Below the pieces are notes generated by a model, which had not been told where the DNA came from, ran no database searches, and was given only the letters and a program-made list of their open reading frames with translations. DNA of 64,000 nt, taken from contig NZ_CP073100.1 in the NCBI RefSeq assembly GCF_018137965.1, positions 3,669,754-3,733,753 on the forward strand. The letters run 5' to 3'. Numbering within the stretch: the first letter of the stretch is position 1; each line of letters opens with the position of its first letter. The DNA is from Luteolibacter ambystomatis (lineage in GTDB: Bacteria; Verrucomicrobiota; Verrucomicrobiia; Verrucomicrobiales; Akkermansiaceae). Made by a program: the position numbers and the translations under genes. This document shows, piece after piece, positions 10,892 through 19,795 of the stretch.

Positions 10892-13120
10892 TCAAACGGC
10901 GTCCGGCTCGGTGCGGATACGGTAGCTTTCCACCGCCTTGCCCCATGAGGAATGGAGGGCATCGAAAGGCCGCGACCACACCGCGCGGTGCATGGCGAGC
11001 ACCGAGGGACCGTGATAGAGGATGTTCGCCAGCTCGTCCTTCTTCAAGGCGGCTGCACCTTCCTTAAGCATCTTCTCGGCGAGTTCCGCGTGATCCTCAT
11101 CCGGATCGGAGGCATCCAACAGCGAAACGTGGACGCCGTTCACGTACGGATCTACGACGGCGGCGATTACGCCCTCGCGACCGGGTGCCTTCGCGGTCAA
11201 AGCAGCATCCACCGCGGCCTGCGCCTGGTCTGCCAGCGTCATGATTTCCGGCGGGCTGATCTCTTCCGGGATGGAAAACAGCTTCTTCGATTTCAGAGCC
11301 TGACCGTAGCGGACGCGGCTGGTCAGGACCGACATCGGAATGGAAAGCAGCATGCCGATCAGGATCGGACTCATCCACAGCGCGAACGAAGGTCCGATCC
11401 ACAGCGCGAGCGCGGTCCACGCCACTCCAGCGATAAAGGCCGGGCCATGAACGGACACCGCCTCACCCCAGCCTGTGCCATCGGTTTCGCGGGTCTGGTT
11501 GCCCCAGCTCACGGAGGCGCCCATCACCATGCCGAGGATCATGAAGGTGTGCGCGATCATGATCGCGGGCGCCATGAACATGGAGAGCACCATTTCCATG
11601 AACACACCGAGAATCAGCGGGATCGCACCACCGAAGGAGCGCCGGGTCGGTCCGTGCAGGACGGCCCCGATCAGGGCCAGGATTTTCGGCAGGAACAGCA
11701 TGACCACCACCAGCCCCATCAGAATCAGGGCCTGGTCGTTGGGGGCCATTTTCAAAGCGAGGTCACGGAGGTGGCGCAGCTCCGTCGAGACCGGCTGGAG
11801 GGAAGGCCATTGGCTGACCCAGGTCGCCAGCTTGTCCAGCCACTCGACGAAACGGCTGACGACCGGCAGGTCACTGAGGCCGCTCTTGTGGCGATCCCAC
11901 GCGACGTAAGTCCCAAACAAAAGGAACAGGAACCACAGCGGACTGCCGAGGTAGGCCATGATGCCCATGAACAAATGGACACGCGATGGGAGCGGGAACT
12001 TGCGCGCGAAGACCAGCCACATGTGCTGGAGATTGCCCTGGCACCAGCGGCGGTCGCGCTTGAGATGGTCCACCAGCGTCGGCGGGGCCTCCTCGTAGGT
12101 GCCCACAATGTCCCAGGCGAGCCAGACTTCCCAACCCTCACGAACCATCAGCGCGGCTTCCACAAAGTCATGGCTGAGGATACGGCCGCCGAACGGCTCG
12201 CGTCCGGGAAGCGCGGGCAGCTCGCAAAACTCTGAGAACGGCCGCACACGGATGATGGCATTGTGGCCCCAGTAGCTGCCGGAGTTGAGCTGCCAATAAT
12301 TGAGTCCGCGGATGAACAGCGGCCCGTAGAGGCGCATCGCGAACTGCTGCATGCGGGTGAAGACTGATCCGCCGCGGATCAACTTCGGCGGTGTCTGCAG
12401 GATGCCTAGGCGCGGATAGAGTTCCATCGTGCGCGCCAGCTTCACGATGTCGCCGCCGTCCATCAGGCTGTCCGCATCGAGCACCACCATGGCCTCGTAG
12501 TGGCCGCCCCAGTTGCGGACGAAGTCGCCGATGTTGCCGGCCTTGCGGTTCTCGTTCTTGCGACGGCGGCGGTAGTAGATCTTTCCAAAGCCATCGAGGC
12601 GGCGGCACATGTTCGTCCACGCAACCTCTTCCTCCACCCAGCAGTTCAGGTCGGTGGTGTCGCTGAGGATGTAGAAATCGAACGCATCGAGCTGTCCGGC
12701 GGCCTCGATCGAGCGGTAGATCGCCTCGACACGACCGCAGACCTTCACGATGTCCTCGTTGTACACCGGCATCACCACGACGTGCTTCTGCGTGAGCGGA
12801 CCGGTCTGGCTCTTCGCGAGATCGGTGATGCAGATGGCGCGGCGGCGGCCGCGGATGAAATCCCACACACCGATGAAGGCGTGCATGGTGCCCAGCGTGA
12901 GCAGGCCGTTGAGGAGGAGGAACAGGCCCAGGATCAGGCCGTGGGCCTTGTGGAGTCCGAGGCGGTCATAAAGATCGAACAACCAGATCCCTGCCACCAG
13001 ATTGATGGTGAAGACGAGACCGAAGAAGATCGTCCGCCGCACCCCGGCCGTGAACAGGCTGGTGTAGGGCTTGGCTCCGGTGGGTGGGCCGCTGTCGGCG
13101 TGGGGAGAAGGAGAATCCAT
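10892..13120 (-). CDS. mdoH: Glucans biosynthesis glucosyltransferase MdoH/OpgH
   Basis: The 742-aa inner-membrane family-2 glycosyltransferase polymerises the beta-1,2-glucan backbone of osmoregulated periplasmic glucans from UDP-glucose. Two N-terminal membrane segments (about residues 29-50 and 62-85) precede the cytoplasmic catalytic region with VVVMPVYNED, FYILSDTTD, VLDADSLM, SHDFVEA, GTYEEAPPT and RDRRWCQGNLQH, which is the D,D,D,(Q/R)xxRW set in its MdoH form. Several further membrane helices occupy residues 385-600. The ATG at 13120 overlaps the stop of the upstream gene (TGATG), so translation is probably coupled. The frame extends one TTG codon upstream, which is unlikely to be used. 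Confidence 0.95.
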   Translation of the reverse strand: MDSPSPHADSGPPTGAKPYTSLFTAGVRRTIFFGLVFTINLVAGIWLFDLYDRLGLHKAHGLILGLFLLLNGLLTLGTMHAFIGVWDFIRGRRRAICITDLAKSQTGPLTQKHVVVMPVYNEDIVKVCGRVEAIYRSIEAAGQLDAFDFYILSDTTDLNCWVEEEVAWTNMCRRLDGFGKIYYRRRRKNENRKAGNIGDFVRNWGGHYEAMVVLDADSLMDGGDIVKLARTMELYPRLGILQTPPKLIRGGSVFTRMQQFAMRLYGPLFIRGLNYWQLNSGSYWGHNAIIRVRPFSEFCELPALPGREPFGGRILSHDFVEAALMVREGWEVWLAWDIVGTYEEAPPTLVDHLKRDRRWCQGNLQHMWLVFARKFPLPSRVHLFMGIMAYLGSPLWFLFLLFGTYVAWDRHKSGLSDLPVVSRFVEWLDKLATWVSQWPSLQPVSTELRHLRDLALKMAPNDQALILMGLVVVMLFLPKILALIGAVLHGPTRRSFGGAIPLILGVFMEMVLSMFMAPAIMIAHTFMILGMVMGASVSWGNQTRETDGTGWGEAVSVHGPAFIAGVAWTALALWIGPSFALWMSPILIGMLLSIPMSVLTSRVRYGQALKSKKLFSIPEEISPPEIMTLADQAQAAVDAALTAKAPGREGVIAAVVDPYVNGVHVSLLDASDPDEDHAELAEKMLKEGAAALKKDELANILYHGPSVLAMHRAVWSRPFDALHSSWGKAVESYRIRTEPDAV

Positions 13121-13728
13121 CAACGGGGAAGTTTGATATCAGGGCCGAAGATGAACCAGAGTCCCGCGACGATCAGGACGATCAGGAAGAAGAAGAACAT
13201 CTTCCGGACGACCGGGCGGCGGTCCATCGTTTCCCACCACTGGGCGGCACCGGAGCCGATCGCGTTCAGCTCCAGCGGACGCGGGGTCATGGTGAGCGCG
13301 GCGAATTGCGGACCGGCGGAAAGGTAGGACTTCCGCATCGCCTCCACGAACGCGGGCGGCCATGGCTCGGGGGTGAGGAACACGGACTGCCACTGGCCCG
13401 GCATGTCCGTAAGCAACAAGGCCAGACGACCACGGGCGGCGAGGCGGCCCTGCTGGAGCGGCTCGGCGAGCACCTGCTTCGTCCATTCCGCGATCTCCTT
13501 GAGCGTCTCATCCATCGCCAGGCTGCGGACGGAAACGCCCGGCTCCTGGGCATGGCGGGCGGAGGCACGCCAGAGGATGCCGCGGACCAGCTCCGCTACC
13601 AGCAGGCGGTTGCGGATGCGCAGCGCCCCCAGATACGCCTCCACGGCGACGTAGGCTTCCTCCCACTCGACGAGTTCCCCTTCATTCAGGGGACGGAGGG
13701 CGGCTAGGGAATGATCCGGTTGACCCAT
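13120..13728 (-). CDS. Unknown C-tail-anchored protein between mdoG and mdoH
   Basis: The 202-aa product is soluble for about 175 residues, with mixed helical sequence (LNEGELVEWEEAYVAVEAYL, MPGQWQSVFLTPEPWPPAFVEAMRKSYL). It ends in one strong hydrophobic helix near residues 180-196 (MFFFFLIVLIVAGLWFIFG), so it is probably tail-anchored with the bulk in the cytoplasm. I do not recognise a family. Its ATG lies 25 nt inside mdoG and its stop overlaps the mdoH start, so it is embedded in the glucan operon. In the classical mdoGH operon the two genes are adjacent with nothing between. An accessory or regulatory role for MdoH is inference from position only. Confidence 0.8.
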   Translation of the reverse strand: MGQPDHSLAALRPLNEGELVEWEEAYVAVEAYLGALRIRNRLLVAELVRGILWRASARHAQEPGVSVRSLAMDETLKEIAEWTKQVLAEPLQQGRLAARGRLALLLTDMPGQWQSVFLTPEPWPPAFVEAMRKSYLSAGPQFAALTMTPRPLELNAIGSGAAQWWETMDRRPVVRKMFFFFLIVLIVAGLWFIFGPDIKLPR

Positions 13729-15281
13729 GTTTCAGTAAGGAAATCGTCTCCCTGCTTGAGCGAGACGCGGATATCGAGCGGTCCGACTTCGGACAATTTG
13801 CCGCCTTCCTTGGCCGGGGCGATCTGGAAGCCGGCGCGCCAGCGGTCTCCAGGCAACGGCTGGACCGCCACGCCCTGGATCTTCGCACGCTCCTTGCCAT
13901 CGCCGGTGATCTCCACCATCGCGGTGGGAGCAACTTCCTTGCCATCCTTGTCCTTCAGGCGCTCCGGCGCGATGCCGGAAAACTCAACCGCCACGGTGCG
14001 CTGCTCCGGCTGCCAATCGTGCAGGCCGGTACGGGTCGCCACCACATGGCCACCCGCCTTGGCCGGGTCCTCCGCCATCGTCCAATGCTGGCGGTAGACA
14101 AATTCCATCCGCTGGCCCGCCTGCGGTGCCTGTGCGGGCTCCCACATCGCGACCACGTTGTCGGAAAGCTCGTTGGAGGTCGGGATTTCCATCAGGAACA
14201 CCCGGCCGCTGCCCCAATCGTTCACCGGCTCAATCCACAGCGACGGACGCTGGTCGTAGGATGCTTCGCCGTCCTCGTAGGCGGCGAAGCGGCGGTCACG
14301 CTGCAACAGACCGAAGCCCGCCAGCTTGTCCACGGCGAAGTAGTTTTTCTCCAGACGGCCGGTGTCGTTCGCCAGCGGACGCCACAGGCTTTCTCCCGCT
14401 CCGGTCTTGATCGCAAGACCGTCGGAGTCGTGAACCTCGGGGCGGAAATCGTCGAAACGGCGGCGGGAATTCTCACCGAACCAGAACATGCTCGACATCG
14501 GAGCCACGCCGAAGGTCTTCACGCCCTTGCGCGGATAGAGCACGGCCTTGACCGTCATCACCGTGTCATCGCCCGGCTGGATCACGAAGGCATAGGCCCC
14601 TGCAACAGACGGACCATCCAACAGCGCGAGGATCTGCGCGGCCTGGTCGCCCTGGTCCGGCTTGCGCAGCCAGAATTCACGGAAGCTCGGAAATTCCTCG
14701 GCGGTGCCTTCCTCTCCGGTATCGATCGCCACGCCGCGGGCGGAGATGCCGTAGCGCTGGCCCTTGCCGAGCGCGCGCCAGTAGCTGGCTCCCTGGAAGA
14801 CCACCAGCTCATCGAACTTGTCCTGCTTGTTCAGCGGCGCCAGCAACCGGACCCCGGCGAAACCGGCGTTCGGCGGGAACTCGCCCTTGTCCTTGATGAG
14901 CGCGCCGTAGTCGAAGAACCCCGGCGTGAAGCGGACTTCCTGCGAGTGGGTGGAGGTGAACTCGCGGATCTGAACCGGCTCCCGATAGAGATAGCCGGGG
15001 TGGAAAAACATCGCCCGGAACGGCAGATTCGCCTGCAACCACAAGGCTTGGTCGTCACGGAAACGGATGTCCCGGTATTGGTCGTAGGACAGCGCCTTCA
15101 TCCATCCGGGCAGCGCTTCGCGGTCGGGAGCCTGATAGGGCTGCGACGCCAGCTCTTTGGCGCGGGCTTCGATTTTCTGGAAATCGACGTCCTCGCGCAG
15201 CCAAGTCTGCGCGCGGGCGAGTCCGCTGGCTGCGACGACCCCGAGCGCAAGGGCTATGGGCCGGTAGGAATGGAGTGGCAT
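13704..15281 (-). CDS. mdoG: Periplasmic glucan biosynthesis protein MdoG/OpgG
   Basis: This 525-aa secreted protein acts in the periplasm with MdoH to make branched osmoregulated glucans. The signal peptide is MPLHSYRPIALALGVVAASGLARA. The body carries the family phrases YDQYRDIRFR, WLQANLPFRAMFFHPGYLY, PAMSSMFWFGENSRRRFDDFRPEVHDSDGL (shortened forms visible as APMSSMFWFGEN and DFRPEVHDSDGL), GEWLWRPL-like SLWRPLAND, RDRRFAAYED and RPSLWIEPVNDWG. ATG 15281 is chosen for its signal peptide; upstream in-frame sequence is not signal-like. A TTGACA lies on the minus strand at 15324-15319, so the gene may have its own promoter as well as read-through from the ABC genes. Confidence 0.95.
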   Translation of the reverse strand: MPLHSYRPIALALGVVAASGLARAQTWLREDVDFQKIEARAKELASQPYQAPDREALPGWMKALSYDQYRDIRFRDDQALWLQANLPFRAMFFHPGYLYREPVQIREFTSTHSQEVRFTPGFFDYGALIKDKGEFPPNAGFAGVRLLAPLNKQDKFDELVVFQGASYWRALGKGQRYGISARGVAIDTGEEGTAEEFPSFREFWLRKPDQGDQAAQILALLDGPSVAGAYAFVIQPGDDTVMTVKAVLYPRKGVKTFGVAPMSSMFWFGENSRRRFDDFRPEVHDSDGLAIKTGAGESLWRPLANDTGRLEKNYFAVDKLAGFGLLQRDRRFAAYEDGEASYDQRPSLWIEPVNDWGSGRVFLMEIPTSNELSDNVVAMWEPAQAPQAGQRMEFVYRQHWTMAEDPAKAGGHVVATRTGLHDWQPEQRTVAVEFSGIAPERLKDKDGKEVAPTAMVEITGDGKERAKIQGVAVQPLPGDRWRAGFQIAPAKEGGKLSEVGPLDIRVSLKQGDDFLTETWVNRIIP

Positions 15282-15338
15282 AGGGAGGCCCTTATCGGAC
15301 GACGAACGCCACCCTACTGTCAATTCTCTACCGTTATT

Positions 15339-16322
15339 TCAATAATCCCGCCGGCAGAAGATCAGGGCGGCCAGACCGAGCATCACCGCCTCGAACCCCA
15401 GTGACGAGCCGATCACATAGAACGTGGAATTCCGGGCCATCGCCTTGTCCAGGTTCATATCCTCGTCCTTCTGCCCGAACAGCGCGGCGAGGAAACTGCT
15501 GTTGGAAAAGCCCGTCTTTCCGCCCACCACGATCAGCCGGTCCATGACATTCATGGTTTCTCCGGTCTTCGGCATGAAGGCCATGCCCGCCACGCTCACC
15601 TTGTGCCACTTCTCCATATCGGCCAGCGCATCCTGCTGCTGCTCCGCAGTGACGTCCGCCATCACACCGGTGGGATGGGAGAACATATAGAGCATTTCCT
15701 CACCCTTCTGGCCCAGCCAAGCGACGAACCAGATGACCACTCCAGCCAGAATCGCGGCCAGCACCGAACGGGTCCATACCGAGATCAGCACGACCACCGA
15801 GTAAATGTAGCTGAACACCAGCGTCACCAGCGGCACCGCCCAGAAGATGCTGGGATTCCACGTGCCCACCCGCCAGCGGATCGCGATGAACACGATCACG
15901 CAAAACAGCCCGACCTGCAGGATCACAAACAACAGCGCCCCGACATACTTGGAAAAAAACAGGGTGAGCCGCGAAACCGGCTTCGACAGCGGAATTCCAA
16001 TCGACCCTTCCGACATGAAGTCCGGGAAGATCGGCGCACAGGAAATCAACGCCAGCCCGACCGCCACCCACGACAACCACAGCCCGACGACGAATTTGCT
16101 GAAAATGCCGAGGTAGAACAGCTCCGCATACTCGCTGCCGCTGCGGATCATCTCGTTCTTCACGTTCACGGCCCCGAAAAGCATCGAGAACCCTTCCGGG
16201 TTGAACCCGATGGAGAGATACAACACCGCTGCCAGAGCCGAGATGGCAAGGGTGATCCAGAACAACACCCGCGCGCGCAGCAGCCGCAGCGAGTCCACCA
16301 GCAATGTCATGAAAACCCTCAT
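15339..16322 (-). CDS. ABC-2 type transporter permease
   Basis: The 327-aa integral membrane protein has about six hydrophobic helices, beginning RVLFWITLAISALAAVLYLSIGF, with others near residues 105-125, 145-165, 175-200 and a C-terminal helix (SSLGFEAVMLGLAALIFCRRDY). A central phrase, PDFMSEGSIGIPLSKPVSRLTLFFSKYVGALLF, is typical of ABC-2 permeases of the gliding/NosY type. Its ATG overlaps the TGA of the ATPase gene by 4 nt, so the two form one transporter. The substrate is unknown. It precedes mdoG by 57 bp on the same strand. Confidence 0.88.
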   Translation of the reverse strand: MRVFMTLLVDSLRLLRARVLFWITLAISALAAVLYLSIGFNPEGFSMLFGAVNVKNEMIRSGSEYAELFYLGIFSKFVVGLWLSWVAVGLALISCAPIFPDFMSEGSIGIPLSKPVSRLTLFFSKYVGALLFVILQVGLFCVIVFIAIRWRVGTWNPSIFWAVPLVTLVFSYIYSVVVLISVWTRSVLAAILAGVVIWFVAWLGQKGEEMLYMFSHPTGVMADVTAEQQQDALADMEKWHKVSVAGMAFMPKTGETMNVMDRLIVVGGKTGFSNSSFLAALFGQKDEDMNLDKAMARNSTFYVIGSSLGFEAVMLGLAALIFCRRDY

Positions 16323-17242
16323 ATTCCGTTCTCCTTTCCGTTCGTTTTCACCGCGCTGAGGAACAGATCCTCCAGCGACAGCCGGGCCTCCTTCACCTCC
16401 CGGATCATCAGGCGTTCCGCCCGCAGTGCGTCGATCACCGGCTGGACTGCGGCGGCATTGTCCGCCTCGATGTCAATCCGGTCCCCGGAAACTTTCCAGC
16501 CCGCCGCGAGAAACTTGTCCCTCAATCCGAGCGGCACCGGACCTTCCGTCCGCACTTCATAGTGGCGGCCGCGGCTGGTCAGGACCGACATCGGCCCGCT
16601 CTCCACGATCCGCCCCCGCGCCAGAATCGCCACGTGGTCGGCCACCTGCTCGACCTCCGCCAGCAGGTGGCTGTTCACGAACACCGTCTTGCCCTCCGCC
16701 CGCATCGTCTCGATCAGCTTGCGGATCTCGATACGGCCCTCCGGGTCCACGCCATCGGTCGGCTCATCGAGGAAAACCAGTTCGGGGTCGTTCACCAGCG
16801 CCTGCGCCAAGCCCACGCGCTGCTTCATCCCCTTTGAGTAAGTGCCCACCCGCTTGTCCGCCCACGCCGCCATGCCCACCCGCTCCAGCAGTTCGCCGGT
16901 ACGGCGCTTCGCCACGGCGGACGGCACCTTGGCCAATCCGGCGGTGAAATGGATGACCTGCGCGCCGGTGAGATAGTCCGGAAACTTCGCGTGCTCCGGC
17001 AGAAAGCCGACCTTCGCCAGCGTGGCGCGGTGGCCGATCGGCCTGCCGAGCATCTCGCCGCGGCATTCGGTCGGACGCAAAATCGTCAGCAGGGATTTCA
17101 CCATCGTGCTCTTCCCCGCCCCGTTCGGCCCCAGCAGGCCGAAGACGCTGCCGCGGGGCACCTGCAGCGAAATCCCCGCCAGCGCCTCGAAGCCGCCCCG
17201 GTACACTTTCCGCAGGTAATCGATCGATACCGCCAGACTCAT
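16319..17242 (-). CDS. ABC transporter ATP-binding protein
   Basis: This 307-aa ATPase shows Walker A GPNGAGKST at residues 38-46, a Q-loop region VGFLPEHAKFPDYL, the signature YSKGMKQRVGLAQAL (a YSKGM variant of LSGGQ common in ABC-2 exporters), Walker B ELVFLDEPTDGVDPEGR and the switch VNSHLLAEVEQVADH. The C-terminal ~90 residues form the extra domain usual in CcmA/NodI-like subunits. It is the first gene of the five-gene minus-strand run ending with mdoH, and it is translationally coupled to the permease. Confidence 0.93.
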   Translation of the reverse strand: MSLAVSIDYLRKVYRGGFEALAGISLQVPRGSVFGLLGPNGAGKSTMVKSLLTILRPTECRGEMLGRPIGHRATLAKVGFLPEHAKFPDYLTGAQVIHFTAGLAKVPSAVAKRRTGELLERVGMAAWADKRVGTYSKGMKQRVGLAQALVNDPELVFLDEPTDGVDPEGRIEIRKLIETMRAEGKTVFVNSHLLAEVEQVADHVAILARGRIVESGPMSVLTSRGRHYEVRTEGPVPLGLRDKFLAAGWKVSGDRIDIEADNAAAVQPVIDALRAERLMIREVKEARLSLEDLFLSAVKTNGKENGI

Positions 17243-17375
17243 GGCAGCGTATCTAACCGATCGGGAAACACGCGCAATCTGGAATTCCGTGGCCGGAGAC
17301 GCCGTATCCGGTATAGGTAGTCCGCCCGATGCGCTTTTTCCGGGAACAATTCCTCATCCGCGCCATCTTATGATC

Positions 17376-17999
17376 ATGAACCGCCGCTCGATCCTAGCCT
17401 TGCTTTTCATGCTTCCCGCGCTTGCTTCGTGCGAACCCGAAAAGCCGATGGACCACACCCCCGCCCCCATGCCGAAAGTCCCCGCCGGAGACGAAGTCGT
17501 CACCCTCGGTGCCGGCTGCTTCTGGTGTGTGGAAGCCGTCTTCAAACAGATCGATGGAGTCGCCTCCGTGACCTCCGGCTACATGGGCGGCAAAGTGAAG
17601 AACCCCACCTACCAGCAGGTCTGCGAGGAGAACACCGGCCACGCCGAGGTCGTCCAGATCGTCTATGACCCGAAAAAGGTCTCCCTCGAAAAGATCCTCG
17701 ATTGGTTCTGGAAGCTCCACGACCCTACCACCCTGAACCGCCAGGGCAATGACGTGGGCACCCAGTACCGCTCCGCCATCTTCTACCACACGGATGCCCA
17801 GAAAACCGCGGCCGAGGCTGCGAAGAAAGCCGCCCAGAAGGATTTCACCGACCCGATCGTCACGGAAATCACGAAGGCCGGCGATTTCTGGCCGGCCGAG
17901 AACTACCATCAGGACTACTACTTCCAGAACAAGAACAAGAACGGCTACTGCCGGGTGGTGATCGAGCCCAAGCTGAAGAAGCTCAAGCTCGATCACTGA
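17376..17999 (+). CDS. msrA: Peptide-methionine (S)-S-oxide reductase MsrA, lipoprotein form
   Basis: The enzyme repairs oxidised methionine (S-sulfoxide) in proteins using thiol reductants. The 207-aa product has the catalytic motif GCFWCVEAVF (Cys48, with Cys51), then GYMGGKVKNPTYQQVC, GHAEVVQIVYDP, DPTTLNRQGNDVGTQYRSA and FWPAENYHQDYY, all family hallmarks. The N-terminus (MNRRSILALLFMLPALASC) is a lipoprotein signal with lipobox Cys19, so this MsrA is probably anchored in the periplasm. An ATG two codons upstream (17370) is equally possible. A long in-frame extension back to 17241 overlaps the ABC start region and lacks signal features. No msrB is adjacent. Confidence 0.95.
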   Translation: MNRRSILALLFMLPALASCEPEKPMDHTPAPMPKVPAGDEVVTLGAGCFWCVEAVFKQIDGVASVTSGYMGGKVKNPTYQQVCEENTGHAEVVQIVYDPKKVSLEKILDWFWKLHDPTTLNRQGNDVGTQYRSAIFYHTDAQKTAAEAAKKAAQKDFTDPIVTEITKAGDFWPAENYHQDYYFQNKNKNGYCRVVIEPKLKKLKLDH

Positions 18000-18021
18000 C
18001 TCCCATACAGCAGATCCGCTC

Positions 18022-18831
18022 CTAGTGACGAACAACATTGCGGCGGAGCAGCAACAGCGAGGCCAGGCCGCCCAACAATGCGGCTGACGGTTCCGGCACC
18101 GGCGATGGCGCCGGAGACGTGCTGAACTGACCCCACAGCTCGGCTTTACCTTGGGTGCCCTCGTAAACGCGGAACTCGTCCGCGGTCGAGAGGGTGTTGC
18201 CCAGGGTGTTCGCGTCGGGGCGGAAGGAAAGGTTGAGGTAGTAGGTATTGCCGCTGGCGTCCTTGAAGGTAAGCGGAGAAGAGGTGTTGCCGAGGCGGAC
18301 GATGTCGGCGCTGGCAGCCGGGTCGTTGCTGTTCAGCGTGTTTTCCAGAACCATGTTGAACACGCTGGTCACCGGAGAAAGACCGCTGCCATTGGCAAAG
18401 GTGAGCTTCAGCGACAGATCCACCGCCGTCGCACCGGTGTTGGTCACGATCGTGCCATTACGGTAGTAGAGGTCGGCGATCTTGAAAACCTGCTCCGGAG
18501 AGACGCTGCCCACGTCGGTGGGGGCGAACCACAGCGCACTGGAATGCGCGTAAGACGAATTGGCGGAGGCCTTGCCCCACTGGAACCCGGCGGAACCGGC
18601 AGGGCCGGAGCTGGTCATGCCGGAGGGCGCGTCCTTGAGATCAAAACCGCTGGCGTAGCCGTCGGACAGATTGTTGTCCGTGACGAGAATGCTGTTTTTG
18701 CTTTCAGAAACCGCATTGGAGAAGCCGCCCTCGACAGAGAAGCTCAGGTTTCCAAGGATATTCTGGGCGTAGCCGCAGCCAAGCACGGCGAAAAAGGCCG
18801 AAACGGCCACGAAGAGACGGGGGGATGTCAT
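18022..18831 (-). CDS. PEP-CTERM sorting domain protein
   Basis: The 269-aa secreted protein has a signal peptide (MTSPRLFVAVSAFFAVLGCGYAQ), a Ser/Asn-rich beta-type body containing the phrases FQWGKASANSSYAHSSALWF and FKDASGNTYYLNLSF, and a C-terminal PEP-CTERM tail: VPEPSAALLGG, a hydrophobic stretch, then LLLLRR and a basic end. PEP-CTERM proteins are processed by exosortase and displayed at the surface or in the exopolysaccharide matrix. The body may belong to a choice-of-anchor family, but I cannot assign it firmly. It converges on msrA with only 22 bp between them. Confidence 0.85.
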   Translation of the reverse strand: MTSPRLFVAVSAFFAVLGCGYAQNILGNLSFSVEGGFSNAVSESKNSILVTDNNLSDGYASGFDLKDAPSGMTSSGPAGSAGFQWGKASANSSYAHSSALWFAPTDVGSVSPEQVFKIADLYYRNGTIVTNTGATAVDLSLKLTFANGSGLSPVTSVFNMVLENTLNSNDPAASADIVRLGNTSSPLTFKDASGNTYYLNLSFRPDANTLGNTLSTADEFRVYEGTQGKAELWGQFSTSPAPSPVPEPSAALLGGLASLLLLRRNVVRH

Positions 18832-18970
18832 GGGGAGTGGAGCTTGCGGCGGGGAACTGCCTTGGGCTCCGGGGGATAGGGTGAACGCAAACGGAGCAGG
18901 CGGGGGTGGGGTGGTCCTGACTTCGAGATCAAAGTGGCACTTTTTCGGCCAGAGGTGAATTACGAAATCG

Positions 18971-19020
18971 CGTTAATTCTTTGGAAAACAAGATATTATA
19001 TTGATCTTAATTAATTCCGG
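18971..19020 (+). promoter_or_regulatory. AT-rich upstream region, probable promoter for the NUDIX-like gene
   Basis: This is an unusually AT-rich patch in a GC-rich window, containing TATTAT at 18994-18999 and TTAATT at 18973-18978. The boxes are imperfectly spaced, so the exact promoter is uncertain. Confidence 0.3.
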
Positions 19021-19066
19021 CATCTCATTTCTTGGCGGATGCGCGGCCATCCCTATGCTGGCCGCG

Positions 19067-19690
19067 ATGTCAAAATACGCGGGCGAAGAAGTGCTGGTGG
19101 TGCCCCGGGCACTGTTGGAGGAAACCGGAATGTTCCACGGCATCCGCACCGAAGGGGTGGAGGCCGTGATGGAACGCCTGCTCGATCCGGCGAACCACTT
19201 CTTCATGGATCGTGCCGCCGCCGAAGAGGACCCGACGCACAAGCAGCTCATCCCCTACTGCGTCTTCCGCCACGGCGACCGCATCCTCCACTACACCCGC
19301 GGCAAGTCCGGTGGTGAAAGCCGCCTGCACGCGAAGATCTCCGTGGGCGTGGGTGGCCACATCAATCCGGTGGACACCGGCGAGGGCCGCACCGGCCCGG
19401 CCGCCTACCACGCCGCCGTCGCCCGCGAACTGGCCGAGGAACTCCACCTCACCGGCGGCTACCGCGAAACGATCATTGCATTGCTCAATGACGACACCAA
19501 TCCGGTCGGCCAGGTCCACCTCGGCATCGTCCATCTCATCGATCTGGATGACGAGGAAGTCGCCTCCCGCGAGGACGCGCTTTCCGAGCTCGGCTTTTCC
19601 ACGCTGGAAGAACTCCGCGGCCCGTTATTCGAGCGGCTGGAGACCTGGTCCCAGCACTGCATCGAGCACTTGGCCGGACAGCCGGTGTGA
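19067..19690 (+). CDS. NUDIX-like hydrolase/phosphoesterase
   Basis: The 207-aa cytoplasmic protein contains a NUDIX-type box in degenerate form: KISVGVGGHIN, then GPAAYHAAVARELAEEL, with the RE-x-AEEL core near residue 122. HYTRGKSGGESRLHAK precedes the box and GQVHLGIVHLIDLDD follows it. The spacing between the Gly and the REL-AEEL core is longer than in classical NUDIX boxes. Three ATGs are possible (19001, 19055, 19067); the last places the conserved body (YAGEEVLVVPRALLEE) at the N-terminus. The substrate, presumably a nucleoside diphosphate derivative, cannot be told from sequence. Confidence 0.75.
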   Translation: MSKYAGEEVLVVPRALLEETGMFHGIRTEGVEAVMERLLDPANHFFMDRAAAEEDPTHKQLIPYCVFRHGDRILHYTRGKSGGESRLHAKISVGVGGHINPVDTGEGRTGPAAYHAAVARELAEELHLTGGYRETIIALLNDDTNPVGQVHLGIVHLIDLDDEEVASREDALSELGFSTLEELRGPLFERLETWSQHCIEHLAGQPV

Positions 19691-19692
19691 CC

Positions 19693-19794
19693 CCCAAGGA
19701 GAAGGGACATTCCTGTCCCTCTCTTCAAATGGATCACTGATCGGCAAATGGGTCGCCATTAGAAAGAGGGACAGGAATGTCCCTTCTCCTTGGG
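19693..19794. repeat. Nested palindromic intergenic element (30-bp inverted repeat)
   Basis: Two exactly complementary 30-nt arms (19693-19722 and 19765-19794) flank a 42-nt spacer between convergent genes. Each arm also contains its own hairpin, AGGGACATTCCTGTCCCT. A related hairpin lies at 63585-63616. It may serve as a bidirectional terminator or be a REP-like element. Confidence 0.8.
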
Positions 19795-19795
19795 A

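Noticed and set aside
19693-19794. Terminal inverted repeats of an insertion sequence
   Set aside because: Only 42 bp lie between the arms, there is no transposase and no target-site duplication is visible; a REP- or terminator-type palindrome fits better.
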